Counted from the stretch's first letter, positions 25,840 through 34,301 are shown. The stretch: DNA of 49,948 bases from Dethiobacter sp. (GCA_018335875.1 JAGXRN010000055.1:1-49948); one strand, 5' to 3'. Notes: generated by a model not told the origin, from the sequence alone. Numbers and translations are program-made.

Positions 25840-26592
25840 ATGAGCATGTTGAAAATAACCGCTTTTAACGGCAGTCCCAAAGGTAAGAAAAGCGCCACAC
25901 ACATTATGGTAGAGGAGTTTTTGGCAGGCGCTTCGCAGGCAGGGGCGGAGGTGGAAAATATCTTACTGGCAAAGAGAAAGATAAAGCACTGCCTGGGATG
26001 CTTCAGCTGCTGGACAAAACATCTGGGTAAGTGTGTAATTAAAGATGATATGGCGGATTTGCTGGTCAAACTGAAAAACTCTGATATTGTTGTATTTGCC
26101 ACGCCGCTTTATATTGACAATGTCTCAGGTATATTGAAGGTCTTTATGGACAGGAGCATTCCTTTGGGGACACCGTATTTTGAGAAGGATGAGCAGGGCG
26201 AATACAGGCACGGCGATCGCGAGGGCTATTCAGCCAGTTTTGAAAGGGTACCTAAGCTTGTGATAATCAGTAATGCAGGTTTCCCGGAGCAAAGCCATTT
26301 CCAGGTACTATCACTACTGATGAAAAGAGTGGCAAGAAACCTGCATTCCGAAGTTATAGCGGAGATCTACCGCGGCCAGGGGCCGTTCCTGCTCGCTCCG
26401 GTTAAAGAACTGCTACCGGTAATAGAAAAATATAAAACCCTTTTACGACAGGCCGGGCACGAGTTGGTAACAGATTTACGTTTGACTGGTGATACCAAAA
26501 AAGCGCTCAATGAGCCTTTAGTTCCTCACGATATGTATATCTACCACGTAACAAAATATTGGGATTATGCTATTAAATCAAATGACAGGTAG
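25840..26592 (+). CDS. Iron-sulfur flavoprotein / FMN-dependent reductase
   Basis: A 250-aa flavodoxin-fold protein. FNGSPKGKKSAT is the FMN phosphate-binding loop. CLGCFSCWTKHLGKC gives a CX2CX2CX7C pattern that matches the 4Fe-4S site of Methanosarcina-type iron-sulfur flavoproteins. ATPLYIDNVSG is the usual flavin-edge motif. It probably moves electrons from ferredoxin to a small acceptor such as a quinone, peroxide or xenobiotic. ATG 25840 is chosen because AGAAAGG precedes it; the frame is open further up. The PadR regulator starts 16 bases after its stop, so the two are likely co-transcribed. Confidence 0.85.
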   Translation: MSMLKITAFNGSPKGKKSATHIMVEEFLAGASQAGAEVENILLAKRKIKHCLGCFSCWTKHLGKCVIKDDMADLLVKLKNSDIVVFATPLYIDNVSGILKVFMDRSIPLGTPYFEKDEQGEYRHGDREGYSASFERVPKLVIISNAGFPEQSHFQVLSLLMKRVARNLHSEVIAEIYRGQGPFLLAPVKELLPVIEKYKTLLRQAGHELVTDLRLTGDTKKALNEPLVPHDMYIYHVTKYWDYAIKSNDR

Positions 26593-26608
26593 CACTCTGG
26601 AGGTATAA

Positions 26609-27133
26609 ATGACCACTAAATATATTATTCTGGGGTTATTAAATTATAAGCCCATGCACGGGTATGAGCTAAAACAAATATTTGAGCGTTCTGTGAGCTA
26701 TGTTTGGACTATTAACTACGGACGGTTATATCCCTTGCTTAAAGAAATGGAAAGAGAAGGGCTCATTGAAAGGGTCAGCATTAGGCAGGAGAATAAAAGA
26801 GGAAAAATAGTTTACAGCATCACTCAAACTGGAAAAGAAGACTTTGCAAAATGGCTGTCCGAACCGGCTTTTGTGAAGCAGATCAAGGATGAGTTTTACC
26901 TTAAAATGATGTTTTTCAGCTATACACCAAAAGAATCGGCTCTCAGTCTTGTAAATAACCAGATATCCGAAGTCAAGAGACATTACATTACACTGTCGGA
27001 AACTAAAAAAGAGCACGGAGAAGATATGGACCCTTTTCTTGCCCTCTATCTCGATGCGGGTATTATGCGCTTTGAAACTGATTTGAAGTGGCTTGGCATT
27101 GTAAAAGATAAATTGGAATCCAACAGTGATTAA
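26609..27133 (+). CDS. PadR-family transcriptional regulator
   Basis: A 174-aa winged-helix repressor. The N-terminal HGYELKQIFE and YPLLKEMEREGLIE match the PadR DNA-binding domain, with VYSITQTGKEDF as the wing. The C-terminal helices (about 95-170) form the usual dimer part. CTGGAGG precedes the ATG. Sandwiched between a flavoprotein and a polyferredoxin, it probably senses a small aromatic or redox-active compound and represses its own transcript. The AT-rich block at 25768-25801 is the likely site. Confidence 0.92.
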   Translation: MTTKYIILGLLNYKPMHGYELKQIFERSVSYVWTINYGRLYPLLKEMEREGLIERVSIRQENKRGKIVYSITQTGKEDFAKWLSEPAFVKQIKDEFYLKMMFFSYTPKESALSLVNNQISEVKRHYITLSETKKEHGEDMDPFLALYLDAGIMRFETDLKWLGIVKDKLESNSD

Positions 27134-27150
27134 TATAAGGGGGTATGTTG

Positions 27151-27921
27151 ATGGCCAGGCAGAGAATGCGCAAAAGCATCCTTTTCTTCAGTTTTTTACT
27201 GTTTCCCATTACATTTAACTATTTTTCGCCCTATTTAATGATTGAGGGCACATTAAATAGGGTAGTGTCTGCCAGCCTTATAACCTGGACTTTTTGGTTT
27301 ATGGCCTCATTGCTGATCGGCAGGGCAGCCTGCAGTTACATTTGCCCCTTTGGTGGCCTGCAGATGTTAAAAGAGGCGGCAGCAGAGAAAAAACTCAAAG
27401 AAATAAACTACCTGAGAAGTGTTAAGTACCTTTTGTGGCTAGCCTGGGTTGGGTCAGTCGCTTTTTTGGCGTTTAGAGTGGGAGGCTACCTGAGGATAGA
27501 TCTTTTATACAACACAGAGAATGTAGTCTCTCTTGACAGCCCGGCATCAAATATTACTTATTTCATGCTAATTATTATTGTTCTTCTGCCCACACTTTTA
27601 GGGAAAATGGGTTTCTGCCACTACTTCTGCCCTTTTGGTGTATTTGGAATACTAGGCACAAAGATAAAGGATTTTTTGGGCTATCCCTCACTGCGTCTGC
27701 AGGTAAGTAGGGATAAATGCACAGAATGCAAAAAATGTGATAAATCATGCCCGATGAGCCTGCAGGTCAGCACAATGGTGAGTGCGGGAGTTGCGTCAAA
27801 CACAGAATGTACGCTTTGCGGGAGTTGTGTAGACAGCTGTAACCAGAAAGCTATTAGTTATTCATTCAGCTCGGGTAAGCTCCCAATCCCTGAAGATATT
27901 GCACCCGGCTCTGAATTTTAA
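27151..27921 (+). CDS. Membrane-bound polyferredoxin (NapH/YccM-like)
   Basis: A membrane 4Fe-4S protein of 256 aa from ATG 27151, which is preferred over 27145 because AAGGGGG then has normal spacing. About four transmembrane helices alternate with two CX3CP motifs (CSYICPFGG and CHYFCPFGV) at the membrane face. A cytosolic two-cluster ferredoxin follows (CTECKKCDKSCP and CTLCGSCVDSC). Such proteins pass electrons between the quinone pool and soluble partners. The neighbour at 25840 is a plausible partner. The cognate terminal reductase is not in the window. Confidence 0.88.
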   Translation: MARQRMRKSILFFSFLLFPITFNYFSPYLMIEGTLNRVVSASLITWTFWFMASLLIGRAACSYICPFGGLQMLKEAAAEKKLKEINYLRSVKYLLWLAWVGSVAFLAFRVGGYLRIDLLYNTENVVSLDSPASNITYFMLIIIVLLPTLLGKMGFCHYFCPFGVFGILGTKIKDFLGYPSLRLQVSRDKCTECKKCDKSCPMSLQVSTMVSAGVASNTECTLCGSCVDSCNQKAISYSFSSGKLPIPEDIAPGSEF

Positions 27922-27987
27922 AAGGTAATTAAATCTTTAATGTCTAATAGTAATATAACTTTTATAGCATACAAGGAGGCAATTAAC

Positions 27988-28971
27988 ATGAAAAGACCGA
28001 GAGTTTATGTAACCAGAAAGCTGCCCCAAGAGGCTTTGTCCATGATTGACAGTGAATGTGAAATGAAGATAAACCCTAATGACAGGGTACTGCAAAGGCC
28101 GGAACTCGAAGATAATATTAAAGGTATTGAGGGGCTGCTTTGTCTGATCACAGATGAAATTGACGCCGGACTGCTTGACCTCAATCCTAGTCTTAGGATG
28201 ATTGCCAACTATGGTGTTGGCTTTAACAATATTGATGTTGAAGCCTGCACGCAAAGAAAAATTCCTGTTTCTAATACCCCAGGCGTTTTAACTGAATCGA
28301 CGGCTGATTTGACGTGGGCTCTGCTCATGGCCTGTGCCAGGAGAGTTGTAGAAGGCGACCGGCTTCTCAGGGATGGCAAATTTGAGGGATGGGGACCCAT
28401 GTTTTTACTCGGGACGGATGTTTATGGCAAAACCCTGGGTATCATCGGCCTTGGTCGCATTGGGCGGGCAGTGATCAGGCGCGCCGTAGGGTTTAACATG
28501 AAAGTAATTTATCACAGCAGATCTCGCCTCAGCCAGGAAGAAGAGCTAAAACTCGGCGTGGAATATAAGGATTTTGACAGCATTTTGCAGGAAGCAGATT
28601 ATGTTTCTCTTCATGTGCCCCTTACATCCTCAACAAAACACCTGATAAGCGTGAGAGAATTAAAGATGATGAAAAAAACAGCTTTCCTCATAAACACTAC
28701 CCGCGGGCCTGTAGTGGATGAGAAAGCACTGGTGGAAGCTTTGAAGACAAGAGAAATCGCCGGGGCCGGGCTTGATGTTTTTGAAGATGAGCCCAGGCTT
28801 GCAGATGGGTTGAGTCAACTTGATAATGTCGTGATTACGCCTCATACTGCCAGCGCTACCACCGAGACCAGGACCAAAATGGCGGTGATGGCAGCCACAA
28901 ACCTTCTGGCCGGATTAAAGGGAGAGACAATACCGAATCTGGTAAACCCGTTAAGCCTGAAAAACCAGTAA
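27988..28971 (+). CDS. gyaR: D-2-hydroxyacid dehydrogenase, probably glycerate dehydrogenase
   Basis: A 327-aa NAD(P)-dependent enzyme. GIIGLGRIGRAV is the Rossmann motif. The catalytic Arg lies in INTTRGPVVD, the Glu in FEDEP and the His in ITPHTASA. AAGGAGG before ATG 27988 fixes the start. Relatives reduce hydroxypyruvate or glyoxylate to D-glycerate or glycolate. A glycerate kinase follows 40 bases later, so hydroxypyruvate to D-glycerate to a phosphoglycerate is the natural reading. The gene symbol is tentative. Confidence 0.88.
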   Translation: MKRPRVYVTRKLPQEALSMIDSECEMKINPNDRVLQRPELEDNIKGIEGLLCLITDEIDAGLLDLNPSLRMIANYGVGFNNIDVEACTQRKIPVSNTPGVLTESTADLTWALLMACARRVVEGDRLLRDGKFEGWGPMFLLGTDVYGKTLGIIGLGRIGRAVIRRAVGFNMKVIYHSRSRLSQEEELKLGVEYKDFDSILQEADYVSLHVPLTSSTKHLISVRELKMMKKTAFLINTTRGPVVDEKALVEALKTREIAGAGLDVFEDEPRLADGLSQLDNVVITPHTASATTETRTKMAVMAATNLLAGLKGETIPNLVNPLSLKNQ

Positions 28972-29011
28972 TAGCTCTGGTAGGAATATATAACCGGAAA
29001 GGATTGGGGAA

Positions 29012-30154
29012 ATGAAGCGTATCATTGTGGCACCAGACTCTTTTAAAGAAAGCCTGGATGCAAGCCAGGCGGCAGAAGCAATAGCCGATGGCTTTAAACG
29101 CGTATTCCCGGACCTTGATATCGTCAAATTTCCCATGTCTGACGGGGGAGAAGGCCTGGTGCGCAGTCTGGCGGCTGTCTCGGGCGGGCGGCAGCTGAAA
29201 TGCCGGGTTACCGGGCCACTGGGAACACCTGTTGATGCCTTCCTGGGGCTGCTTAGTGAGGGCGCCATCTGCGTGATTGAAATGGCTGCTGCCTCCGGGC
29301 TGCCGCTTGTTCCGCCGGAGCAGCGCAATCCGTTTCTGACCACAACCTACGGCACGGGAGAATTGATTAAATGCGCTCTTAACACCGGCTGTAAGAAAAT
29401 AATAGTGGGCATTGGCGGCAGCGCCACCAACGACGGCGGCGCCGGTATGGCTCAGGCTCTTGGCGCACGCCTGCTGAGTGGTACAGGAAAAGAGATAGCT
29501 CTTGGCGCTAAAGGCCTAAGAGAACTATCATCTGTTGAGGTGGGCGGCCTGGATGAGCGGCTGAAAGATGTTGAAATTGTGGTTGCCGTAGATGTTAAAA
29601 ACCCCTTATGCGGGCCGTCCGGTGCTTCTTATGTCTACGCCCCCCAAAAGGGTGCTACTCCTGAGATGCTGCCGGTGTTGGATCAAATCCTACATAATTT
29701 TGCAGAGGTCATAAAAAGGGATATTGGTAAGGATGTTAAAGACATACCCGGAGCAGGGGCAGCTGGGGGACTGGGCGCGGGGCTGGTGGCTTTTCTTGGC
29801 GCCGACATGCGTCCCGGCGTAGAAGTTGTACTGGAAGTGGTAAATATGGAAAAGGCCCTGCAGGAAGGAGCTGACCTGGTTGTGACAGGGGAGGGGCAGT
29901 TAAACAGGCAGACTACTTTTGGCAAGGTTCCCGTGGGCGTAGCCAAACTGGCTAAAAATTATAACGTGCCCGTCCTTGCCCTGGTGGGCTCACTTGGTGA
30001 TGGGGCTGAGCTTGTGCTTGCACATGGTATTGATGCATATTTCAGCACAATACCGCGGCCAATGAGCCTTTCGGATGCCATGACAGAAGCCCGCGGCAAC
30101 CTTGCTGATACAGCAGAGCAATGTGCGAGGGTGATAAAGATGTGTCAACCATAA
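29012..30154 (+). CDS. glxK: Glycerate kinase
   Basis: A 380-aa glycerate kinase of the GlxK/GarK family, normally giving 2-phosphoglycerate. Typical parts are IVAPDSFKESL at the start, MSDGGEGL, GIGGSATNDGGAGMAQALG and VTGEGQLNRQT near the end. Full length. It works with the adjacent glycerate dehydrogenase to route C2/C3 hydroxyacids, or serine carbon, into lower glycolysis. GGGGAA precedes the ATG. The methyltransferase starts 13 bases after its stop. The symbol is tentative. Confidence 0.95.
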   Translation: MKRIIVAPDSFKESLDASQAAEAIADGFKRVFPDLDIVKFPMSDGGEGLVRSLAAVSGGRQLKCRVTGPLGTPVDAFLGLLSEGAICVIEMAAASGLPLVPPEQRNPFLTTTYGTGELIKCALNTGCKKIIVGIGGSATNDGGAGMAQALGARLLSGTGKEIALGAKGLRELSSVEVGGLDERLKDVEIVVAVDVKNPLCGPSGASYVYAPQKGATPEMLPVLDQILHNFAEVIKRDIGKDVKDIPGAGAAGGLGAGLVAFLGADMRPGVEVVLEVVNMEKALQEGADLVVTGEGQLNRQTTFGKVPVGVAKLAKNYNVPVLALVGSLGDGAELVLAHGIDAYFSTIPRPMSLSDAMTEARGNLADTAEQCARVIKMCQP

Positions 30155-30167
30155 GGGAGGAGATTTT

Positions 30168-30893
30168 TTGTTTTACGAGCAGCTGGCCAAATATTATGAT
30201 GTGGTATTCCCATCTGAACCGGGCAAAATCGCTTTCCTGGACAGAGAGTTTAAGACCCGGGGAGCCGGGCGAATTTTAGACCTGGCTTGCGGCACGGGCA
30301 CTTATGCGCTGGAACTGGCACGGTTGGGCTATGAAGCCTACGGTACCGACATTGAACCGCAAATGGTGGAGTTGGCAAAGGAGAAAGCTGCCACACACAA
30401 GGTGGCAGTTAACTTTTCAGTGGGCGATATGCGGGAGCCACAGTCACTTGGGCTTACTTTTGACGGCCTTTTGTGTATTGGTAATTCACTTGCCCATCTG
30501 CTTGATGAGGGAGACCTGGACAAGGCGCTTGCAGCCATGAGGAGCGTACTGCGGGACAAGGGCGTGGCTGTCCTCCAGATAGTCAATTTTGACCGCATTC
30601 TATCTCTTGGTGATACCGACCTGCCTCTTATAGAGCGAAAGGGTCTGCGCTTTTTACGCACCTACCGACCCCAGGGTTCAGAAAAGTTGGTGTTTGACTC
30701 TGTGCTGGAAGTGACAGCGGAAAACGGAGTCAGCCAACGTTTTAAAAACAGTGTGGAACTAAGACCAATAAGGCGGGCGGACTTGGAAGATGCTGTTCAC
30801 CGGGCCGGATTCAGTGCTGTAAAAACTTTTGGGGATTTTAAGTATGGAAATTACAGTCATGGCTCCCAGGCTTTGGTGATGCTGGCTGAATGA
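30168..30893 (+). CDS. Class I SAM-dependent methyltransferase
   Basis: A 241-aa methyltransferase. ILDLACGTGTYALELA is motif I, TDIEPQMV is the acidic ribose-binding end of strand 2, and SVGDMRE is motif III-like. The N-terminus LAKYYDVVFP is common to small-molecule methyltransferases. The substrate is unknown. The start is TTG, with GGGAGGAG 6-7 bases upstream. It is the last gene of the + strand run and ends against the terminator of a T-box leader on the other strand. Confidence 0.88.
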   Translation: MFYEQLAKYYDVVFPSEPGKIAFLDREFKTRGAGRILDLACGTGTYALELARLGYEAYGTDIEPQMVELAKEKAATHKVAVNFSVGDMREPQSLGLTFDGLLCIGNSLAHLLDEGDLDKALAAMRSVLRDKGVAVLQIVNFDRILSLGDTDLPLIERKGLRFLRTYRPQGSEKLVFDSVLEVTAENGVSQRFKNSVELRPIRRADLEDAVHRAGFSAVKTFGDFKYGNYSHGSQALVMLAE

Positions 30894-30895
30894 AA

Positions 30896-30926
30896 TAAAA
30901 AAACTCCCGTCCTCTAGGGACGGGAG
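30896..30926 (-). terminator. Terminator of the T-box leader
   Basis: On the - strand CTCCCGTCC-loop-GGACGGGAG is followed directly by a run of seven T. It is the regulated terminator of the T-box and probably also serves the convergent methyltransferase gene. Confidence 0.9.
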
Positions 30927-31165
30927 ATTCTCCCGCGGTACCACCTTAGTTGGATACAAATAAATAAGTATCCCATCTTTATCAGGTACGGACAAAGTCG
31001 ATACCCTATCCTGTTAACGGTGGAAGCCGCCTGCGCCTACTAAAACTTCAGCACGGAACTCCGGGGTGAACCTCGATAACCCGTGGCTGCCGGCCTTCCA
31101 CCATTACCGGCTCGCTGTAAGCCCGTTTGTCATCCAACTTCCCCATCATTGCTTTTGAGTATTTT
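30927..31165 (-). ncRNA. T-box leader without a downstream gene
   Basis: The - strand contains the T-box sequence AAGGTGGTACCGCGG at about 30932-30946, just before the terminator. Upstream are an AGCGAG...GCCGG stem I segment and the AACAGGATAGGG region. Such leaders bind an uncharged tRNA and let transcription continue when that tRNA is uncharged. In the specifier region GAGGTTCACC, the triplet UUC followed by A would mean Phe; GUU (Val) is possible. The UGGU bulge is intact. The oddity is that only the 3' end of the convergent methyltransferase lies downstream, so the leader controls no visible gene. Confidence 0.88.
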
Positions 31166-31170
31166 ATAAC

Positions 31171-31200
31171 ATTATAGACAGGGACAAGAGTTCCTGTCAA
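31171..31200 (-). promoter_or_regulatory. Promoter of the T-box leader
   Basis: On the - strand a perfect TTGACA and a perfect TATAAT are separated by 18 bases, directly upstream of the T-box stem I. Confidence 0.8.
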
Positions 31201-31226
31201 GATAAATCTTTCTCTAACTGCCTTAA

Positions 31227-31514
31227 CTACATCTTGTTCTGGAAGCAGGTACGGCAGTACACCGGACGATCGTTGGTAGGATTAAAGGGTACCTGTGTTT
31301 CACAGCCGCAACCGGAGCAGGTCACGTCAAACATACGGCGTTCTGTGCGTCCGCCGCCGCTGTTGCCGCGCTGTTTGCGGGATGACCGGCATGATGGGCA
31401 GCGTGCAGGTTCGTTTTCAAAGCCTTTTTCTGCGTAGAAAGCCTGTTCTCCGGTAGTAAAAATAAATTCCTGCTTGCAGTCCCTGCATACGAGAGTCTTG
31501 TCCTCATAGCTCAT
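31227..31514 (-). CDS. Zinc-ribbon protein
   Basis: A 95-aa protein with two zinc ribbons. The N-terminal one has CRDCKQEF and, 28 residues later, CPSCRSSRK. The second has CSGCGCETQVPF and CRTCF. The first belongs to a common probable-zinc-ribbon family whose function is unknown. ATG 31514 is chosen because AAGGAGG stands before it; the frame is open further 5'. It is basic and small, so nucleic acid binding is plausible. It is monocistronic, with a promoter at 31632-31661. Confidence 0.85.
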   Translation of the reverse strand: MSYEDKTLVCRDCKQEFIFTTGEQAFYAEKGFENEPARCPSCRSSRKQRGNSGGGRTERRMFDVTCSGCGCETQVPFNPTNDRPVYCRTCFQNKM

Positions 31515-31631
31515 AAAGAAACCTCCTTTGTTAGTGGTCCTCCTGTTTTCCAGACCTGGGCGCCTAGTGAAATCTAACCAACAAAGGAGTATAGATTCCT
31601 TGACCTTTCGGAGAAAACAGTCGGTAAACAC

Positions 31632-31661
31632 ATTATACACCGTAATTAGCAGAAAATGCAA
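31632..31661 (-). promoter_or_regulatory. Promoter of the zinc-ribbon gene
   Basis: On the - strand TTGCAT and TATAAT are separated by 18 bases, leaving a leader of about 110 bases before the zinc-ribbon start. Nothing else is seen between 31662 and 31807. Confidence 0.55.
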
Positions 31662-31807
31662 ATAAAAAAATGCAAGAAAGTCTTTGCGGGCCTTTCAGTG
31701 ACGTGGTTGGCCCTGTGAGTTGGAAACTGTTGACTGGGATTCTGAAAAGAAGGAGAAATATAGCTTCAGCACTTTGAATAGATATTATGTAACCAAATTT
31801 TAACTCA

Positions 31808-31836
31808 TTGAAAACATTTGATATCTTGGCTATAAT
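31808..31836 (+). promoter_or_regulatory. Promoter of the GGGPS gene
   Basis: TTGAAA and TATAAT are separated by 17 bases, about 34 bases upstream of the ATG; GGAAGGG at 31857-31863 is the ribosome binding site. Confidence 0.7.
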
Positions 31837-31869
31837 GTTACTAACTCTTAAAGATAGGAAGGGCTTAAA

Positions 31870-32604
31870 ATGCATGTACGCAGAATCCTTGAAGAAACCA
31901 TAACCAGACGGCCCGTCCATCTCACACTTATCGACCCGCCCAAGCAAACGGCAAAGCGCGCTGAAGAGATTGCTGCTGCTGCGGACGGATTAGGCACTGA
32001 CGGGTTTTTGGTCGGTGGCAGCACCGGTGTTGAGCAGGCTAACCTGACTGAGACTGTCTCCGCCATCAAGGAAGTAAGCAATAAGCCTGTCATTTTCTTT
32101 CCAGGCCAGAGCAAGGTTTTTAGTATGAGCTTTGATGCTGTTCTTTTTCTGACTCTTCTTAATTCCCGTAATGTGGATTTTCTGATACGGACGCAGGCGC
32201 AGAGCGCCCTGATCCTAAAAAAACTTGACGTGGAGATACTGCCTACGGGCTACCTGGTGATTGAACCGGGGATGAGTGTAGGTGAGATGGGTGAGTCCGA
32301 CCTGATTGAGCGTGATAATTTCTGGACGGCCAGTGGTTACGCCGTGGCCGCGGAGATGTTGGGAGTTAAGTATATTTACCTGGAATGCGGCAGCGGTTCG
32401 CCTGTAACAGTTCCACCCGACATGGTGCGCGCCATAAAGAAAGTGGTAGATGTGCCTGTCATAGTAGGCGGCGGAATACGCACAGCTGCTGTGGCCAGGC
32501 AGTTAATCCTGGCCGGCGCTGATATTATAATCACAGGTACAGTAGTGGAGCGTCACGAATACAAGCAGCGCCTGTCCGAGATAATTAAGGCGGTGACAGA
32601 GTAA
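31870..32604 (+). CDS. Geranylgeranylglyceryl phosphate synthase family protein
   Basis: A 244-aa TIM-barrel prenyltransferase. It has HLTLIDPPKQ at the start, GGSTGV, PTGYLVIEPGMSVGEMG, YLECGSGSPVTVP and VPVIVGGGIRTAAVA followed by AGADIIITG. The YLVIEPGMSVG and YLECGSG motifs fit the archaeal-like group rather than the shorter Bacillus PcrB, which uses heptaprenyl diphosphate. It would join sn-glycerol-1-phosphate to a polyprenyl diphosphate to make an ether lipid precursor. Chain length cannot be predicted here. The stop overlaps the next start (TAATG), so translation is coupled. Confidence 0.9.
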   Translation: MHVRRILEETITRRPVHLTLIDPPKQTAKRAEEIAAAADGLGTDGFLVGGSTGVEQANLTETVSAIKEVSNKPVIFFPGQSKVFSMSFDAVLFLTLLNSRNVDFLIRTQAQSALILKKLDVEILPTGYLVIEPGMSVGEMGESDLIERDNFWTASGYAVAAEMLGVKYIYLECGSGSPVTVPPDMVRAIKKVVDVPVIVGGGIRTAAVARQLILAGADIIITGTVVERHEYKQRLSEIIKAVTE

Positions 32605-33089
32605 TGCGCAAAATTACCCGGTACAAAGTCCCAGGCCCGAAAAACTCACTTTGTTACTGGACGAGCTATGTTTCTCCACTGCGCGTCTACTTTAATTTTG
32701 CCATTATCCATCTTTGCCGTTTTTGCCCTTCCCTCCGATTAAAAAATATACTTTACCGCCTGGTGGGGATAAAAGTCGGCAGGGACGTGAGGGTTGGGCT
32801 GATGGCCATGCTTGACCCTTTTTTCCCGCAGCTCATTACTATCCAAGACAACGCCATCATCGGCTACAATGCCACCATACTGGCCCATGAATTCCTCGTG
32901 GACAGCTGGGGCACCGGGGAAGTCATAATTGGGCGGGACGTGATGATAGGGGCAAACGCCACTGTGTTGGCGGGTGTCAGTGTGGGTGAAGGGGCGGTTG
33001 TTTCCGCCTGCTCGCTGGTGAACTGTGATGTAGAGCCGCACACCACCGTCGGAGGCATGCCGGCAAAGAAAATCCGGGACACAGATTAG
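32604..33089 (+). CDS. Hexapeptide-repeat acyltransferase
   Basis: A 161-aa left-handed beta-helix protein of the maltose/galactoside acetyltransferase kind. Repeats such as ITIQDNAIIGYNATI, VIIGRDVMIGANATVLAGVS and VGEGAVVSACS are seen, with the active-site His in ILAHEFL. It ends GGMPAKKIRD, the usual closing motif. Coupling by a one-base overlap to the GGGPS gene suggests that the two act together, perhaps acetylating a dephosphorylated prenylglycerol as proposed for Bacillus; that link is an inference. The stop lies inside the terminator loop. Confidence 0.85.
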   Translation: MRKITRYKVPGPKNSLCYWTSYVSPLRVYFNFAIIHLCRFCPSLRLKNILYRLVGIKVGRDVRVGLMAMLDPFFPQLITIQDNAIIGYNATILAHEFLVDSWGTGEVIIGRDVMIGANATVLAGVSVGEGAVVSACSLVNCDVEPHTTVGGMPAKKIRDTD

Positions 33090-33102
33090 TCCCGGATTTT
33101 TT
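33069..33102 (+). terminator. Terminator after the GGGPS-acyltransferase pair
   Basis: AAAATCCGGGAC and GTCCCGGATTTT form a 12-bp stem followed by more T. The stop codon of the acyltransferase falls at the start of the right arm. The convergent chromate transporter gene ends 15 bases further on. Confidence 0.9.
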
Positions 33103-33116
33103 AGTTGACTAAAGAG

Positions 33117-33638
33117 TCAGAGATAGAGTAAAAGGCCGGACACTGCGGACAGAAGCAGCACTAAAATAGGATGGAGCCGTGTAAAAACAAGCAGTACAAA
33201 AACTGCTGCGGCGATAACTGCTGACAATGGGTCGAGAATTGAAGCCCTGCCAACAAAAACAGCTGCCCCCACAATCAGCGCCACCACAGCAGGGCGCAAT
33301 CCGCTAAAAGCCGCTCTCACCCATTGGTTTTCGTAAAAACGTCTGAGAATGCTGGCTGCCAGCACCATGAGGACCAGCGAGGGCGTAACAACTCCTGCCG
33401 TGGCTAACAAGGCCCCGGGTATGCCTCCGGTGCGAAAGCCGATAAAAGTTGCAGAATTAATGGCTATGGGCCCAGGCGTCATCTCTGCGATTGCGAGGAT
33501 ATCCACAAACTCCGGCAGTGTGAGCCAGCCGTGGGATTCAATTATTTCCTTTTGGATCAGTGGCAGCATTACATAACCGCCGCCGATACTGAAGAGGCCG
33601 ATTTTGAGGAAGGCCAGATACAGCTGCAATATAATCAT
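33117..33638 (-). CDS. Chromate transporter, half-size subunit B
   Basis: A 173-aa membrane protein equal to one half of the long ChrA transporter. FSIGGGYVMLPLIQKEI and ITEMTPGPIAIN-type segments (here AEMTPGPIAINSATF) are the family signatures. About five to six membrane helices. Short ChrA proteins come in pairs encoded side by side and act together to move chromate or sulfate-like anions; the real substrate in this organism is unknown. Its start overlaps the stop of the other half by 4 bases. Confidence 0.88.
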   Translation of the reverse strand: MIILQLYLAFLKIGLFSIGGGYVMLPLIQKEIIESHGWLTLPEFVDILAIAEMTPGPIAINSATFIGFRTGGIPGALLATAGVVTPSLVLMVLAASILRRFYENQWVRAAFSGLRPAVVALIVGAAVFVGRASILDPLSAVIAAAVFVLLVFTRLHPILVLLLSAVSGLLLYL

Positions 33639-34234
33639 GATGTTTCTCCTTTAGCGGGTGCAATGCGGTGCAGCAGTATGCCAACAGAGGCTCCTGTAAC
33701 GATGATAATTATCGGGTGCAAGCCAAGGCCGATGGAAAGCGCTATAAACATAAGAGCAAGGGCCATATTGCGGCGTTCTTTAAGCACTGGTTTGCCTATT
33801 TTTACAACGGCGGCGGCAATCAGCGCCGCTATGGCCGGCCGCACGCCGGCAAATGCGGCCACGACCGCCGGATGAGATGTAAAGCGGGCAAAATAAAGGG
33901 CTATGATAAGGATAATCAGGAAAGAAGGCATTATCACACCGAGGAGCGCAGAGAAGGCGCCAACAATGCCTCGCAGTTTGGTTCCTATAAACACAGCGGA
34001 ATTAACTGCCACCGCTCCGGGAGAAGATTGGGCAACAGCAAGGACATCAACAAATTCTTCCTCTGTGAGCCAGTGTTTATCGTCTACCACTTCACGCTTA
34101 ATGATGGGCAGCATGGCATAGCCGCCACCAAAAGTAAATGCTCCGATTTTAAAGAAAGTGGTAAACAGGGCGAACGGATCGCTTTTCCCTCTTTCCACCT
34201 CCGGATATTCCAGTGTCAGGTCATTTTTTAGCAA
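33635..34234 (-). CDS. Chromate transporter, half-size subunit A
   Basis: A 199-aa homologue of the other half, with FTFGGGYAMLPIIKREV and AVAQSSPGAVAVNSAVF in the corresponding places. The start is TTG, with GGGGGAGAG before it. It is the first gene of a two-gene operon on the - strand, divergent from the amidase gene. Confidence 0.88.
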   Translation of the reverse strand: MLKNDLTLEYPEVERGKSDPFALFTTFFKIGAFTFGGGYAMLPIIKREVVDDKHWLTEEEFVDVLAVAQSSPGAVAVNSAVFIGTKLRGIVGAFSALLGVIMPSFLIILIIALYFARFTSHPAVVAAFAGVRPAIAALIAAAVVKIGKPVLKERRNMALALMFIALSIGLGLHPIIIIVTGASVGILLHRIAPAKGETS

Positions 34235-34301
34235 AGACTCTCCCCCTGTTCATATCCCTCTCCCTTACTTCATAATTATCATATAAAAGGGAGGGGTAAT
34301 T

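Noticed and set aside
33668-34231. 187-codon + strand frame opposite the chromate transporter
   Set aside because: It mirrors a clear transporter gene on the other strand and is rich in His, Arg and Lys as shadows often are.
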